Of a stretch of DNA of 55,648 bases, positions 26,964 to 35,173 are shown in pieces (position 1 is the stretch's first letter; each line of letters starts with the position of its first letter). The DNA is from UBA3210 sp963610315 (GTDB taxonomy: Bacteria > Bacillota_I > Bacilli_A > RFN20 > CAG-449): positions 1 through 55,648 of the forward strand of contig CAVDMV010000011.1 of NCBI GenBank assembly GCA_963610315.1, written 5' to 3'. Under the pieces are notes generated by a model. The model searched no databases. It had not been told where the DNA came from and worked only from the letters and a program-made list of their open reading frames with translations. The position numbers and the translations under genes are program-made.

Positions 26964-27346
26964 GCATTAATTAAGATTTCAAGTTCTTTAGAGGAACTTC
27001 CGGCGATTAATGTAATCTTATTTGTTTGTTTAATAATTGAAGTTATTCCTAATTCTTTTAGTTTTGCTTCATCAACTTTACTATAATCTTTTAAAACTAA
27101 GATTAATCGTGAACCTTTTGCTTCACAACTAATAATATTATCTTTATCACCAAAACAATTAGTGATAGCGAGATTACCTTCTTTCTTTTCTTTCTCTTTT
27201 TTACATACTTTTACATAAGCGACAATCGCGACAACTAGTAAAACAAGTAAGATAATAGAAATAATTCCTAAAATGATCCAGCCGTATTGTGAAAACCAAC
27301 TTTTGTTAGTTGAAGTTGATGATCCATTAGTCCATAAAAAATTCAT
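26957..27346 (-). CDS. Membrane-anchored PTS EIIB-like protein lacking the phosphorylated Cys
   Basis: A 129-residue protein with one membrane helix (about 21-44), a KEKEKK linker, and a C-terminal domain that follows the glucose-type PTS EIIB consensus: CFGDKDNIISCEAKGSRL, then KDYSKVDEAKLKELGI. In active EIIB domains the order is NIV-x-x-DAC-x-TRLR; here Lys77 occupies the phospho-Cys position (a Cys lies three residues earlier), so phosphotransfer is unlikely. It resembles small glucose-EIIB-like sensor proteins but with a broken active site. The ATG at 27346 follows AAAGGAGA. Monocistronic. Confidence 0.75.
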   Translation of the reverse strand: MNFLWTNGSSTSTNKSWFSQYGWIILGIISIILLVLLVVAIVAYVKVCKKEKEKKEGNLAITNCFGDKDNIISCEAKGSRLILVLKDYSKVDEAKLKELGITSIIKQTNKITLIAGSSSKELEILINAK

Positions 27347-27522
27347 GTGTTGGTCTCCTTTAATGATAATTGTATAGACAAAAGTAAAAAAAAGCAACTT
27401 TTTCTATAATTTCGGTTGTTAAAGGCGAAAAAAAGCAAGAATAATTAATATAATTAATTAAAATAATAGACTTAAAGGAAAGTAAATAGTATTATATTTA
27501 AGGTAAAAAACGAGGTAACGCT

Positions 27523-28104
27523 ATGAAATCAAATATTGAAATTGAATCAAAAGTCTTATTAACAAAGGCTGAATATGAAAGTGTAATTAAAGCATTACAT
27601 TTAGAAAATACTCCAAAAGTAAAACAAACTAACTATTATATCGATACAAAAGATCTTTATTTAAAGAAACATGATATGTTCTTACGTATTAGAGAAAAAT
27701 CTCAAAACTACGAATTAACATTAAAAGCACCTTTAAGTGAAGGTTTACTTGAAAAGAACGAACACATTGCTTCATCTTCATTTGATAAATTACAAGAAGA
27801 TGGTTTCTTCCCAGAAGGTGGCATTAAGAAATTCTTAGAAATCTTATCTGTTGATCCAAAAGATTTAAAGATCTTAACTTCTTTAACAACAACACGTATT
27901 GAAATTGAATATAAGAATTCAATCGTTGATATTGACCGTTCTGTATATGGCGATGTAGTCGACTACGAATTAGAAGTTGAAACTACATCTATGGAAGGTG
28001 CCGAAGCAATTGCAAAAGAAATCTTAAAAGCTGCAAAAATTGAAGGTAAGACATTCAATAAAGCAAGCAAACAAACTAGAGCATTAAATGCTTTAAAGAA
28101 ATAG
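27523..28104 (+). CDS. CYTH domain protein (YjbK-like triphosphatase family)
   Basis: A 193-residue protein of the CYTH superfamily (class IV adenylate cyclase/thiamine triphosphatase tunnel fold). The diagnostic EIESKVLL at residues 5-12 (ExExK motif) is followed by basic and acidic strand residues (NYYIDTKDLYL, MFLRIREK, YELTLKAP, DYELEVE). Family members act on triphosphate groups; the closest Firmicute type is YjbK, whose substrate is not settled. GAGG precedes the ATG. Ends at a strong GAAA-loop terminator. Confidence 0.88.
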   Translation: MKSNIEIESKVLLTKAEYESVIKALHLENTPKVKQTNYYIDTKDLYLKKHDMFLRIREKSQNYELTLKAPLSEGLLEKNEHIASSSFDKLQEDGFFPEGGIKKFLEILSVDPKDLKILTSLTTTRIEIEYKNSIVDIDRSVYGDVVDYELEVETTSMEGAEAIAKEILKAAKIEGKTFNKASKQTRALNALKK

Positions 28105-28115
28105 TTTGTAACAAG

Positions 28116-28141
28116 AAGTAAGCGAAAGCTTACTTTTTTTT
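28116..28141 (+). terminator. Terminator of the CYTH gene
   Basis: AAGTAAGC, GAAA tetraloop, GCTTACTT, then T-run. Confidence 0.9.
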
Positions 28142-28150
28142 GTGCATAAG

Positions 28151-28175
28151 AAAAAGGAGGAATCTCTCCTCCTTT
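28151..28175 (-). terminator. Terminator downstream of the phosphoglucomutase gene
   Basis: AAAGGAGGA / TCCTCCTTT stem with a 5-nt loop; the A-run on the left is the U-tract of the minus transcript. Confidence 0.8.
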
Positions 28176-28194
28176 AGTAATATTAGACTAATAA

Positions 28195-29904
28195 CTATTT
28201 TAATCCGATATATTTTAAGATATCTTCATGGAATGCATCAGGTTTTGCGTTAACTTCTTCTTTTGAAGTTCCTTTTACACCATAATAGAATTTACATTTT
28301 GGTTCCGTTCCACTAGGTCTAACCGCAATAGAAGTACCATCTTCAAAATATAATTTAATCATATCAGTTGTAGGTAACTCAATTTTGCCTACTTCTTTAC
28401 CATCTCTATCTAATACCTTAGATGATTTATAATCTTCTAATTTAGTAAGTTTAACACCATTTAATTCTTTTACTGGTGAAGTTCTTAAACCTGCCATAAT
28501 TTCATCCATCTTCTTCTTACCATTTTGTCCTTCGAAGTAGATTGAATATAATTTATCTAAGTGGTATGAGAATTTCTTTTCAAGTTCTTCATATACTTCA
28601 AGTAAGTTCTTACCTTGTAAACGATAATAGTTAGCCATTTCAGCAATCATTGTTAAAGCTTGTAATGAATCTTTATCACGAGCGAATGGTGAAAGTAAGT
28701 AACCATATGATTCTTCATAACCAAATTCATATTCGTATTTATGATTTAATTCATATTCATGAATTTTTTCACCAATATATTTAAATCCAGTTAAGACTGA
28801 TTCAACGTGAATACCATAACTCTTCGCGACTTCTTCACCGAAAGTTGAAGTAACAACAGATTGAAGAAGAATACCGTTTTTATGTAATAAGCCTTTTGCT
28901 TTTCTCATCTTGAAGACATAATCAATTAAGATTGCACCAGTTTCATTACCAGTCATCATAATGTATTCGCCATTTCTATCTTTAACCGCGATACCACATC
29001 TATCTGCATCTGGGTCAGTCATCATAATAATATCTGCATCAACCTTTTTTGCATAAGCATTAGGTAATTCATATGCTTCTTTTAATTCTGGGTTTGGTGA
29101 TTTAGTCGCGCCGAATAAAGGATCATGGACGCATTGTTCTTTAACATAAGTTACATCGTAGCCTAATTCATCAAATAATTTTTGTGCGACTTCTAAAGAA
29201 GCACCATGTTGAGGAGTAAAGACAATCTTAAAACCTTTTTTATCTAATTCTGGTTGTAATAAGATACCTTTAACGTGATCAATATAGTCTCTATCAACAT
29301 CTTCACCGAGAGTGATGATTTCTCCTTTAGGTTCATAGTTTTCGAATTTAATATCTACTTCACTAGGAAGAGTTGCGATAATATCAATATAAGGTTTAAT
29401 CTTTTCAGGGACGAGTTGGCAACCTTCTTCATCATAAACTTTATAACCGTTATATTCTTTTGGGTTATGTGAAGCAGTGATCATAATACCTCCGCAGGCA
29501 TGAGTTTTTCTAACTGCGAAAGATAGTTCCGGTGTCGCTCTTAAGGCATCAAAGATATATGTTTTAATTCCGAAAGAAGATAACATTTTTGCTGCTTCTA
29601 AAGTGAATTCACGAGAATATAATCTATTATCATGAGAAATGACTACCCCTCTAGTTCTTGCATCAACATAAGTACTTAATAAGAATTTTGCATATCCATA
29701 AGTAACTTTTCTAATGATGAAGACATTTAATCTATTACTACCAGGACCAAGAACGCCTCTAATTCCAGCAGTACCGAATTCTAAGTCAGTATAGAAAGCG
29801 TCATTAATTTCACTTTCATTCATCTTTTGAAGTTCTTCACGAAGATCTTCTGGTAAATCAGCTTTTAACCATTTTTGGTATTTTTGTTCTACAAGTTTTT
29901 CCAT
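28195..29904 (-). CDS. Phosphoglucomutase/phosphomannomutase
   Basis: A 569-residue alpha-phosphohexomutase. The N-terminal substrate/gly loop FGTAGIRGVLGPGSNRLN, the phospho-Ser loop in GIMITASHNPKEYNGYK, the metal loop DPDADRCG, the GYEESYGY sugar loop and the C-terminal RPSGTEPK phosphate loop are all present. It interconverts hexose 1- and 6-phosphates for cell-envelope sugars and glycolysis (PgcA type). The ATG at 29904 follows GGAGAAA; it is 1 bp after the upstream repeat-protein gene, with which it may be cotranscribed. Confidence 0.95.
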   Translation of the reverse strand: MEKLVEQKYQKWLKADLPEDLREELQKMNESEINDAFYTDLEFGTAGIRGVLGPGSNRLNVFIIRKVTYGYAKFLLSTYVDARTRGVVISHDNRLYSREFTLEAAKMLSSFGIKTYIFDALRATPELSFAVRKTHACGGIMITASHNPKEYNGYKVYDEEGCQLVPEKIKPYIDIIATLPSEVDIKFENYEPKGEIITLGEDVDRDYIDHVKGILLQPELDKKGFKIVFTPQHGASLEVAQKLFDELGYDVTYVKEQCVHDPLFGATKSPNPELKEAYELPNAYAKKVDADIIMMTDPDADRCGIAVKDRNGEYIMMTGNETGAILIDYVFKMRKAKGLLHKNGILLQSVVTSTFGEEVAKSYGIHVESVLTGFKYIGEKIHEYELNHKYEYEFGYEESYGYLLSPFARDKDSLQALTMIAEMANYYRLQGKNLLEVYEELEKKFSYHLDKLYSIYFEGQNGKKKMDEIMAGLRTSPVKELNGVKLTKLEDYKSSKVLDRDGKEVGKIELPTTDMIKLYFEDGTSIAVRPSGTEPKCKFYYGVKGTSKEEVNAKPDAFHEDILKYIGLK

Positions 29905-29905
29905 T

Positions 29906-30595
29906 TTATTTCTCCATTTCCTCAATTGTGTCTATTAATCCACGATATTTCGTAACTACATCTTCATAACCTTTAACAATTAACCAACTATAGACGTATT
30001 GGTCAATTTCTAAAGAAGAAGAAAATTTATATAAATAGTAGTCACTAGTCATCGTTTTAAAGAAGTCTTTGACTGAGTCATATTCCTTCTTATCATATAT
30101 AATTTTATCACATTCTGATAGACTAAAGCCAAGAAGAAAATATGCTCGATTTTCATTTTGTATACTCATACGTTCTAGTTCTATTACTCTATCGTATATT
30201 TTAGGAGTTTTTTTATCTAATCCTTGATCTCTCATATACTTAGATAAAAGATTTAATTTCAATAAATCTTTCGTATAGATATCAATACTAGGTCCATTAT
30301 AGATAATAAATTCACCAAGTTCTTTTAATGAATCAAATTTATGTCGATGATATTTAAGTTCCATATGTGGGCAAAATAAATATTGAGCGTAAAATAAGAA
30401 AGCATTAACATCGCGATACATATGATTAATTTTTAATAATTCATTAAATTTTTCTTCATCTTCATTTTTTAAGATTTTTAAAAACTTTCGACTAGTTAAA
30501 ACTTTTTCAAAAGCTTCTGGGTATAGATACATTTCTTTCCCCATATCTAATAAAGAAGAGAAGGTTTTATCTTTTATAACAATACTAAAAGCCAT
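29906..30595 (-). CDS. Protein with three F-x-S-hydrophobic repeat units, function unknown
   Basis: A 229-residue soluble protein. Three helical units each begin with a similar phrase: FSSLLDMGKEMYLY near residue 11, FDSLKELGEFIIY near 88, and YDSVKDFFKTMTS near 172. Such FxSLxELxxxI-type units occur in chaperone-associated or kinase-associated proteins of other bacteria, but no function is proven. ATG at 30595 has AGGAGG upstream and overlaps the end of the partner membrane gene (stop at 30604), implying coupled translation and a shared job. Confidence 0.65.
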   Translation of the reverse strand: MAFSIVIKDKTFSSLLDMGKEMYLYPEAFEKVLTSRKFLKILKNEDEEKFNELLKINHMYRDVNAFLFYAQYLFCPHMELKYHRHKFDSLKELGEFIIYNGPSIDIYTKDLLKLNLLSKYMRDQGLDKKTPKIYDRVIELERMSIQNENRAYFLLGFSLSECDKIIYDKKEYDSVKDFFKTMTSDYYLYKFSSSLEIDQYVYSWLIVKGYEDVVTKYRGLIDTIEEMEK

Positions 30596-30603
30596 AATAC
30601 CTC

Positions 30604-31629
30604 CTAATGTAAGATGAATAGAATTCCTAAAATAATCCATAAGATAAGATTAATTACTAAGAATCCTATTTCAAAATAAGTAACTCTATCCTTCTTAAGA
30701 ATTCTCTTTTTTCTTAAGATATTACTAAAGAATGATATTTCAGAATAATAAGAAGAAATAGTATTAAATTCATAAACTTTACGAGTCATTTTCTTTCTTT
30801 TAGAGACTGATTCTAAGATGTAATTATATAATTTTTGTTCAATCTTTAATTCTAATTCACTTGCATCTTCTAAAACAATTTTACGCGCTTTTATATAATA
30901 TTTATATTCTTTTCTTTTCGTTAAGATAACCACAATATAGGTAACTAAATATAAAGAAGTAAAACTAATAATTAAATAGAAGATATAATTTAGGAAGGTT
31001 GAATAACTTCCTCCATAACGATATATCTTAGTAAAAAGCATGATTAACCAAGATATTAATGAGCCTAAAATAAAGACGAGTTCAATAATTCTAAAGCTAT
31101 TAAAGATAAATCGCTTAGGAAAATAATATAATCTTTTCTTAAATTCTTCAATCGGTCTTAAAACTTGATTATATACTTCATTAGTCCAAGAAGAAAATAA
31201 TTTATCTAAAGCTAATTTCTTTTCGTTAAACGAGCCATCAGAGAGCAAAGCTAAATCATCTAAAGTAATAATTTTTGCGTTAAAATCAAGTTTAAAATCA
31301 CCAATTGTCATATCTTCATTTTCTAAATAAGCAACAAGCAATGGATTAGAATAATATTCTTCTTTAGATATTCTTAATAGATATAACATCTTTCCATAAA
31401 GAACCATTCCTTGTTCAAATGATGAAATATGATCAAAATCAATAATCTTATAATAAGAATATATTTTCTTTGCTTTAAAATTCTTCTTATTCTTTAAGAT
31501 CTCTTTATTTTGAATAAATGTTTTATAAGCTTTTCCTTCTTTAATATAAGAAATAAAAGAAGGGAGTTTATCACTACAATCAATATCAAAATAAGTCGCG
31601 AGTAATAAGCCTTTTTCAATATTGCGCAT
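30604..31629 (-). CDS. Membrane protein of unknown function, partner of the repeat protein
   Basis: A 341-residue protein. The first 165 residues are cytoplasmic and helical without a recognised motif; hydrophobic segments lie near 176-200, 210-235 and at the extreme C-terminus (320-340). The charged region between contains a probable coiled coil. The ribosome site GGGAGG precedes the ATG. It overlaps the downstream repeat-protein gene by 10 bp and follows the RluA-type gene by 25 bp, so all may be one transcript. I do not recognise a family. Confidence 0.6.
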   Translation of the reverse strand: MRNIEKGLLLATYFDIDCSDKLPSFISYIKEGKAYKTFIQNKEILKNKKNFKAKKIYSYYKIIDFDHISSFEQGMVLYGKMLYLLRISKEEYYSNPLLVAYLENEDMTIGDFKLDFNAKIITLDDLALLSDGSFNEKKLALDKLFSSWTNEVYNQVLRPIEEFKKRLYYFPKRFIFNSFRIIELVFILGSLISWLIMLFTKIYRYGGSYSTFLNYIFYLIISFTSLYLVTYIVVILTKRKEYKYYIKARKIVLEDASELELKIEQKLYNYILESVSKRKKMTRKVYEFNTISSYYSEISFFSNILRKKRILKKDRVTYFEIGFLVINLILWIILGILFILH

Positions 31630-31654
31630 AGGAACCTCCCTTCTTTAACTATTA

Positions 31655-32623
31655 TTATTCATTTTTTAATTTAGAGATAATTTTTCTTTCTTTTTCTCCT
31701 AAAGGAGCTTTAAATTCTTTATTTGATAAATAACTTAATGTACCTTCAACATTATTGAATCTAAAGATATATGAATGAAGGAATTGTCCTTCATAAGAAA
31801 ATTTCTCTTTAAAATATTTATTTTCTTTAAAATCTCCGTATTTACTATCACCAAGTAATGGATAACCAATATAAGCCATATGAACTCTAATTTGATGAGT
31901 TCTACCAGTTAATATTTGTACTTTTAATAAAGAATATCTTTTATATACTTCTTCTACTTCATAAAGAGTAATGGCTTCTTTTCCGCCTTTAGAAAGAGGT
32001 TTAACTTCAACTTTACCTTTTTCTTCATCTTTCATTAAAGGTGCATCAACCTTACCTCCTTTAGTTACTCTTCCATTAACTAAAGCTAAATAATATTTTT
32101 CAATATTTTCATGTTCTTTAAATAAATCTTCAAGTTCTTGTAAAGCTTTTATGTTCTTTCCAAAGATAACGAGTCCTGAAGTATTTCGATCAATTCTGTG
32201 TGCAGGAGCAGGAATAAAAGCATTATTAGAAGGATCATATTCACCTTTAGAATATAAATAATTAAGAACAATATTTGATAATGTCATTCTCTTTTCTTTA
32301 CTATCTCCATGAACTAATAAGCCACTTGGTTTATTAACAATAAGAATATTATTATCTTCATAGACGATATTAGGTTTATTCTTAATCTCAGTGATTGGTT
32401 TAGGCTTTAAGAATTCGTTTAACATCGCATCAGTAATATAAATTTGAACATTGTCCCCTTTATGAACAATTTCTTGTTTATTTACTCTTACTCCATTAAT
32501 CTTAATATCTTTCTTACGAAAAACTTTTTCAATAAAGCTTAAAGGAGCTTCACTTAGATATTTTCTAACAAACTTATAGATTGTTTGTCCTTCTTCTTTT
32601 TCACTAATTAATATTTCTTTCAT
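31655..32623 (-). CDS. RluA family pseudouridine synthase
   Basis: A 322-residue RNA-modifying enzyme. The N-terminal S4 RNA-binding domain (APLSFIEKVFRKKDIKINGVRVNK) precedes the catalytic domain with HRIDRNTSGLVIFGK, carrying the catalytic Asp. The LTGRTHQIRVHMAYIGYPLLGD motif is also intact. Members (RluC/RluD-type) make pseudouridines in 23S rRNA; which site cannot be told. GAGGAT precedes the ATG. Confidence 0.93.
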   Translation of the reverse strand: MKEILISEKEEGQTIYKFVRKYLSEAPLSFIEKVFRKKDIKINGVRVNKQEIVHKGDNVQIYITDAMLNEFLKPKPITEIKNKPNIVYEDNNILIVNKPSGLLVHGDSKEKRMTLSNIVLNYLYSKGEYDPSNNAFIPAPAHRIDRNTSGLVIFGKNIKALQELEDLFKEHENIEKYYLALVNGRVTKGGKVDAPLMKDEEKGKVEVKPLSKGGKEAITLYEVEEVYKRYSLLKVQILTGRTHQIRVHMAYIGYPLLGDSKYGDFKENKYFKEKFSYEGQFLHSYIFRFNNVEGTLSYLSNKEFKAPLGEKERKIISKLKNE

Positions 32624-32681
32624 CGGTCTATCCTCTTAGGTATTATAGCATACTTAAAGGCGATTTTTATTAAAAATTACT

Positions 32682-32710
32682 TTGACTTAAATATTAATAT
32701 AATGTAGAAT
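32682..32710 (+). promoter_or_regulatory. Promoter of tRNA-Ser
   Basis: TTGACT and TAGAAT separated by 17 bp, 11 bp before the mature 5' end of the tRNA. Confidence 0.75.
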
Positions 32711-32721
32711 TAATAACGCAT

Positions 32722-32812
32722 GGAGAAATACCCAAGAGGCTGAAGGGGCGGGCTTGGAAAGCTCGTAGGCTGGTAACTCGGCGCAAGGGTTCAAATCCCT
32801 TTTTCTCCGCCA
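32722..32812 (+). tRNA. tRNA-Ser (anticodon GGA)
   Basis: The acceptor arms GGAGAAA (32722) and TTTCTCC (32802-32808) pair fully, followed by G and encoded CCA. The anticodon stem CGGGC/GCTCG surrounds loop TTGGAAA, giving GGA (decodes UCC/UCU). A long variable arm (about 17 nt) and T-loop GGTTCAAATCC identify a type II serine tRNA. The total length is 91 nt with CCA. Confidence 0.95.
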
Positions 32813-32834
32813 GTGGAAATTGATGATTTAGTTT

Positions 32835-32896
32835 TAAATCATTGTATATAGAATTTACATTCCTCCTTAGTAGTGAAAGAAATTTCACTACTTTTT
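32835..32896 (+). repeat. Left copy of an about 60-bp direct repeat flanking the Fic islet
   Basis: Contains a 30-bp block starting TAAATCATTGTATATAGAAT that is identical to 34488-34517, followed by a 10-bp stem terminator (AGTAGTGAAA/TTTCACTACT) also found in the other copy. It starts 23 bp after the tRNA-Ser CCA and holds that tRNA's terminator. The copies differ by a 4-base insertion (CCTT) and one loop mismatch. Confidence 0.85.
32869..32896 (+). terminator. Terminator of tRNA-Ser
   Basis: AGTAGTGAAA, GAAA, TTTCACTACT, then T-run. Confidence 0.85.
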
Positions 32897-32956
32897 ATTA
32901 ATTATGACAATTACAAAATAAAAAATATACGTCAAATTATTACACCCATATAAAAG

Positions 32957-33008
32957 AAAAAAGATAATCAAGATACAAAACTTATTTTGTAAATCGATTA
33001 TCTTTTTA
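32957..33008. terminator. Hairpin in the gap between tRNA-Ser and the Fic gene
   Basis: AAAGATAATC and GATTATCTTT form a 10-bp stem over a 26-nt interior with its own ACAAAA/TTTTGT pairing, then T-run. The rest of the 32897-33387 gap is AT-rich and non-coding. Near its end a TTTAAGGGAA motif occurs at about 33306 and 33360, and inverted within 33254-33274, which could be operators for the Fic gene. Confidence 0.55.
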
Positions 33009-33387
33009 TTTGTAAATCCACCAATTTTCACCAGAGGGGCTTCACCCTACTTTGTATGATAAAAATAAGAGGAATAATAATCTTCTTAGTTTTTCTTTTT
33101 ATATTAGTTGAATATGGTAATTATTATCTATAGACCCTTTGTTATATTTTTCATTCAACATTAATTAATGTAGTTTATAGCACAAATTAAAATTGAAAAT
33201 AATCAAAAATAACAGTTATGACAACAATCGACGAAATATTCTAAGTAACATTAATTTACCTCGTTTCCCTTTAAATAAAGAGTAATCACACAAATATGAG
33301 TAATTTTTAAGGGAAAATACCCACAAATGTTTGGTTATTCGCTTAATTTTTGCTATTATTTAAGGGAATTTAAACAGAGGTAAGTAA

Positions 33388-34434
33388 ATGAGGACTTTTA
33401 ATTATTCTAAAATTAAAGATAAAAAATGGGATTCAGATATTCTCGGACTTATTGCTGCAATATACAAAGAAGTAGGCAAACAAGAGCTTTACTTAAAACA
33501 AAAGCCTTATAAACTTGATAAACTTGTGGAAATAGCAAAAATTCAAAGTACAGAGTCAAGTAATGCCATTGAAGGTATTGTAACAACAAGCACTCGTATT
33601 CGTCAGCTTGTAGAGCAAAAGACAACGCCAAAAAATCGTAATGAGCAAGAAATTGTAGGATATAGAGATGTGCTTAATGCAATACACGAAAGTTTTGATG
33701 CAATTCCATTGACGCAAAATTATATTTTACAACTCCATAAAATGCTTTACGCTCACATACAAAATCCTGCTAGTGGAAGAACAAAAACTATGCAAAACTA
33801 CATTTCTGCAACTTATCCAAATGGGCAAGTTGAAATATTATTTACACCACTTGCCCCTTATGAAACACCATTTGCTCTTGATAAAATTTGCGAAGAGTAT
33901 AATAGAGTCATTGGAAATGCAGAGTTAGAACCACTTATTGCAATTCCTGTGTTTATTCACGATTTTTTATGTATCCACCCATTTAATGACGGAAACGGAA
34001 GAATAAGTAGACTTTTGACAACCCTTTTACTATATAGAAATGGTTTTTATGTCGGCAAATATATTTCACTGGAAGCTAAAATTGCTAAGAACAAAGATTT
34101 ATACTACGACGCTCTCCGTGATTCACAAGATGGTTGGCTTGAAGGAAATGATGATCCTGTTCCATTTATTAAGTATATTCTAGGAACAATTTTATCTGCT
34201 TATAAAGATTTTGAAGATAGATTTGCCTTAGTTGAAGAAAAACTCTCTGCTGAAGAAATGGTTAGACGAGCAAGTAAAAACAAGATTGGTAGATTTAATA
34301 AGCAGGACATACGAGAACTTTGTCCAACTCTATCAGATAGTTCAATTGAGGGGGCACTTAAAAAGTTAACAAATCTTGGAGAATTAAAGAGGGAAGGCAA
34401 AGGAAAATCTACTTGTTATTATAGACTTAATTAG
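33388..34434 (+). CDS. Fic domain protein (class II, self-inhibited)
   Basis: A 348-residue Fic-family enzyme. The active-site loop is HPFNDGNGRISR with catalytic His197, complete for AMP transfer to target Ser/Thr/Tyr. An N-terminal inhibitory motif SSNAIEG (S58 to G63) fits the [S/T]xxxE[G/N] consensus, so the enzyme would be held off by its own helix (class II). The C-terminal 80 residues look like a winged helix (RFNKQDIRELCPTLSDSSIEGALKKL), suggesting autoregulation or DNA binding. GAGG is upstream. It is the only gene between two about 60-bp direct repeats by tRNA-Ser and lacks CGCG tetranucleotides, consistent with acquisition. Confidence 0.92.
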   Translation: MRTFNYSKIKDKKWDSDILGLIAAIYKEVGKQELYLKQKPYKLDKLVEIAKIQSTESSNAIEGIVTTSTRIRQLVEQKTTPKNRNEQEIVGYRDVLNAIHESFDAIPLTQNYILQLHKMLYAHIQNPASGRTKTMQNYISATYPNGQVEILFTPLAPYETPFALDKICEEYNRVIGNAELEPLIAIPVFIHDFLCIHPFNDGNGRISRLLTTLLLYRNGFYVGKYISLEAKIAKNKDLYYDALRDSQDGWLEGNDDPVPFIKYILGTILSAYKDFEDRFALVEEKLSAEEMVRRASKNKIGRFNKQDIRELCPTLSDSSIEGALKKLTNLGELKREGKGKSTCYYRLN

Positions 34435-34487
34435 TTATTCAAAATATTATATTTTCAATGCAATAATAAATTTATTTATTGCACTTG

Positions 34488-34546
34488 TAAATCATTGTAT
34501 ATAGAATTTACATTCCTAGTAGTGAATGAAATTTCACTACTTTTTT
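34488..34546 (+). repeat. Right copy of the about 60-bp direct repeat flanking the Fic islet
   Basis: Starts with the same 30-bp block as the left copy at 32835; both end in the AGTAGTGAA/TTCACTACT stem and T-run (34518-34546), which here serves as the terminator of the Fic gene. The distance between copies is 1653 bp. Confidence 0.85.
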
Positions 34547-34596
34547 GTAATTTAGATATGAAATGAAGTCTTCTATTTATCTTAACGCTACTTTAT

Positions 34597-34629
34597 GAGC
34601 GAAATCGTAAAAAAATTACGATTTCGCTC
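34597..34629. other. Perfect 14-bp inverted repeat
   Basis: GAGCGAAATCGTAA, AAAAA loop, TTACGATTTCGCTC. It is not followed by a T-run on either strand outside the loop. It sits between the Fic islet and the end of the MGTNYY-type gene, so it may be a Rho-independent-like stop, an RNA processing hairpin or a protein site. Confidence 0.6.
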
Positions 34630-34645
34630 AAATATGTAGATGATT

Positions 34646-35137
34646 CTAACAAAAGATATGTTCATCACTTAAAATCAAATCATAATCATAGCCATCAGGC
34701 ATAGTTGTTTCTTCATTACTAAAGCTATGTTTACGTAATTGATGTTCTGAATAAATTCCTTCTCTTTTAGTAATTATATCTATCATTTTTTCTTTATCTA
34801 TTTTTCGATCATATTCATCTAAAATATAATTATTAGGATCATTAAATAATTCTATCCAATCATCTAATGAATTAATTTTCTTATCTAGAAAAGAAAACTT
34901 ATATTCTTCATTATTTAAATTATATGTACAAAGTAAAAATCTCCAGCCAAATGATGATTTACCGATATGTATTCTTTGGAAGAAATCTTTATTCATTTGT
35001 TCGATATTCTTGTAATACCTATAATTCCACACATATCCATTTTTTAGTTCTAGAAAGAAATCTTCATCACAACCAATATTATATTTAATATTATCTTTAT
35101 ATTTTATTTTTCTAATTAGATAATAATTAGTTCCCAT
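34646..35137 (-). CDS. Conserved protein of MGTNYY type (phage-associated family), function unknown
   Basis: A 163-residue protein. The start MGTNYYLIRKI and the HIGKSSFGWRFLL segment (about residues 58-70) are the two marks of a small family often found in phages and gut bacteria. Cys/His residues that usually make a zinc site are not obvious apart from Cys23. It is the third gene after the AbiEi-like regulator and the RNA ligase, 36 bp after the ligase, in the same direction. No biochemical role is known. Confidence 0.65.
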   Translation of the reverse strand: MGTNYYLIRKIKYKDNIKYNIGCDEDFFLELKNGYVWNYRYYKNIEQMNKDFFQRIHIGKSSFGWRFLLCTYNLNNEEYKFSFLDKKINSLDDWIELFNDPNNYILDEYDRKIDKEKMIDIITKREGIYSEHQLRKHSFSNEETTMPDGYDYDLILSDEHIFC

Positions 35138-35173
35138 TATTATTTAGCTCCTCATACATTATTAATATTTGAT

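Noticed and set aside
32694..32888. Minus-strand open frame of 64 codons
   Set aside because: It runs antisense across tRNA-Ser and its terminator and has no ribosome site.
34597..34629. Ordinary terminator of the MGTNYY-type gene
   Set aside because: There is no T-run after the stem on the minus strand; listed as an unexplained inverted repeat instead.
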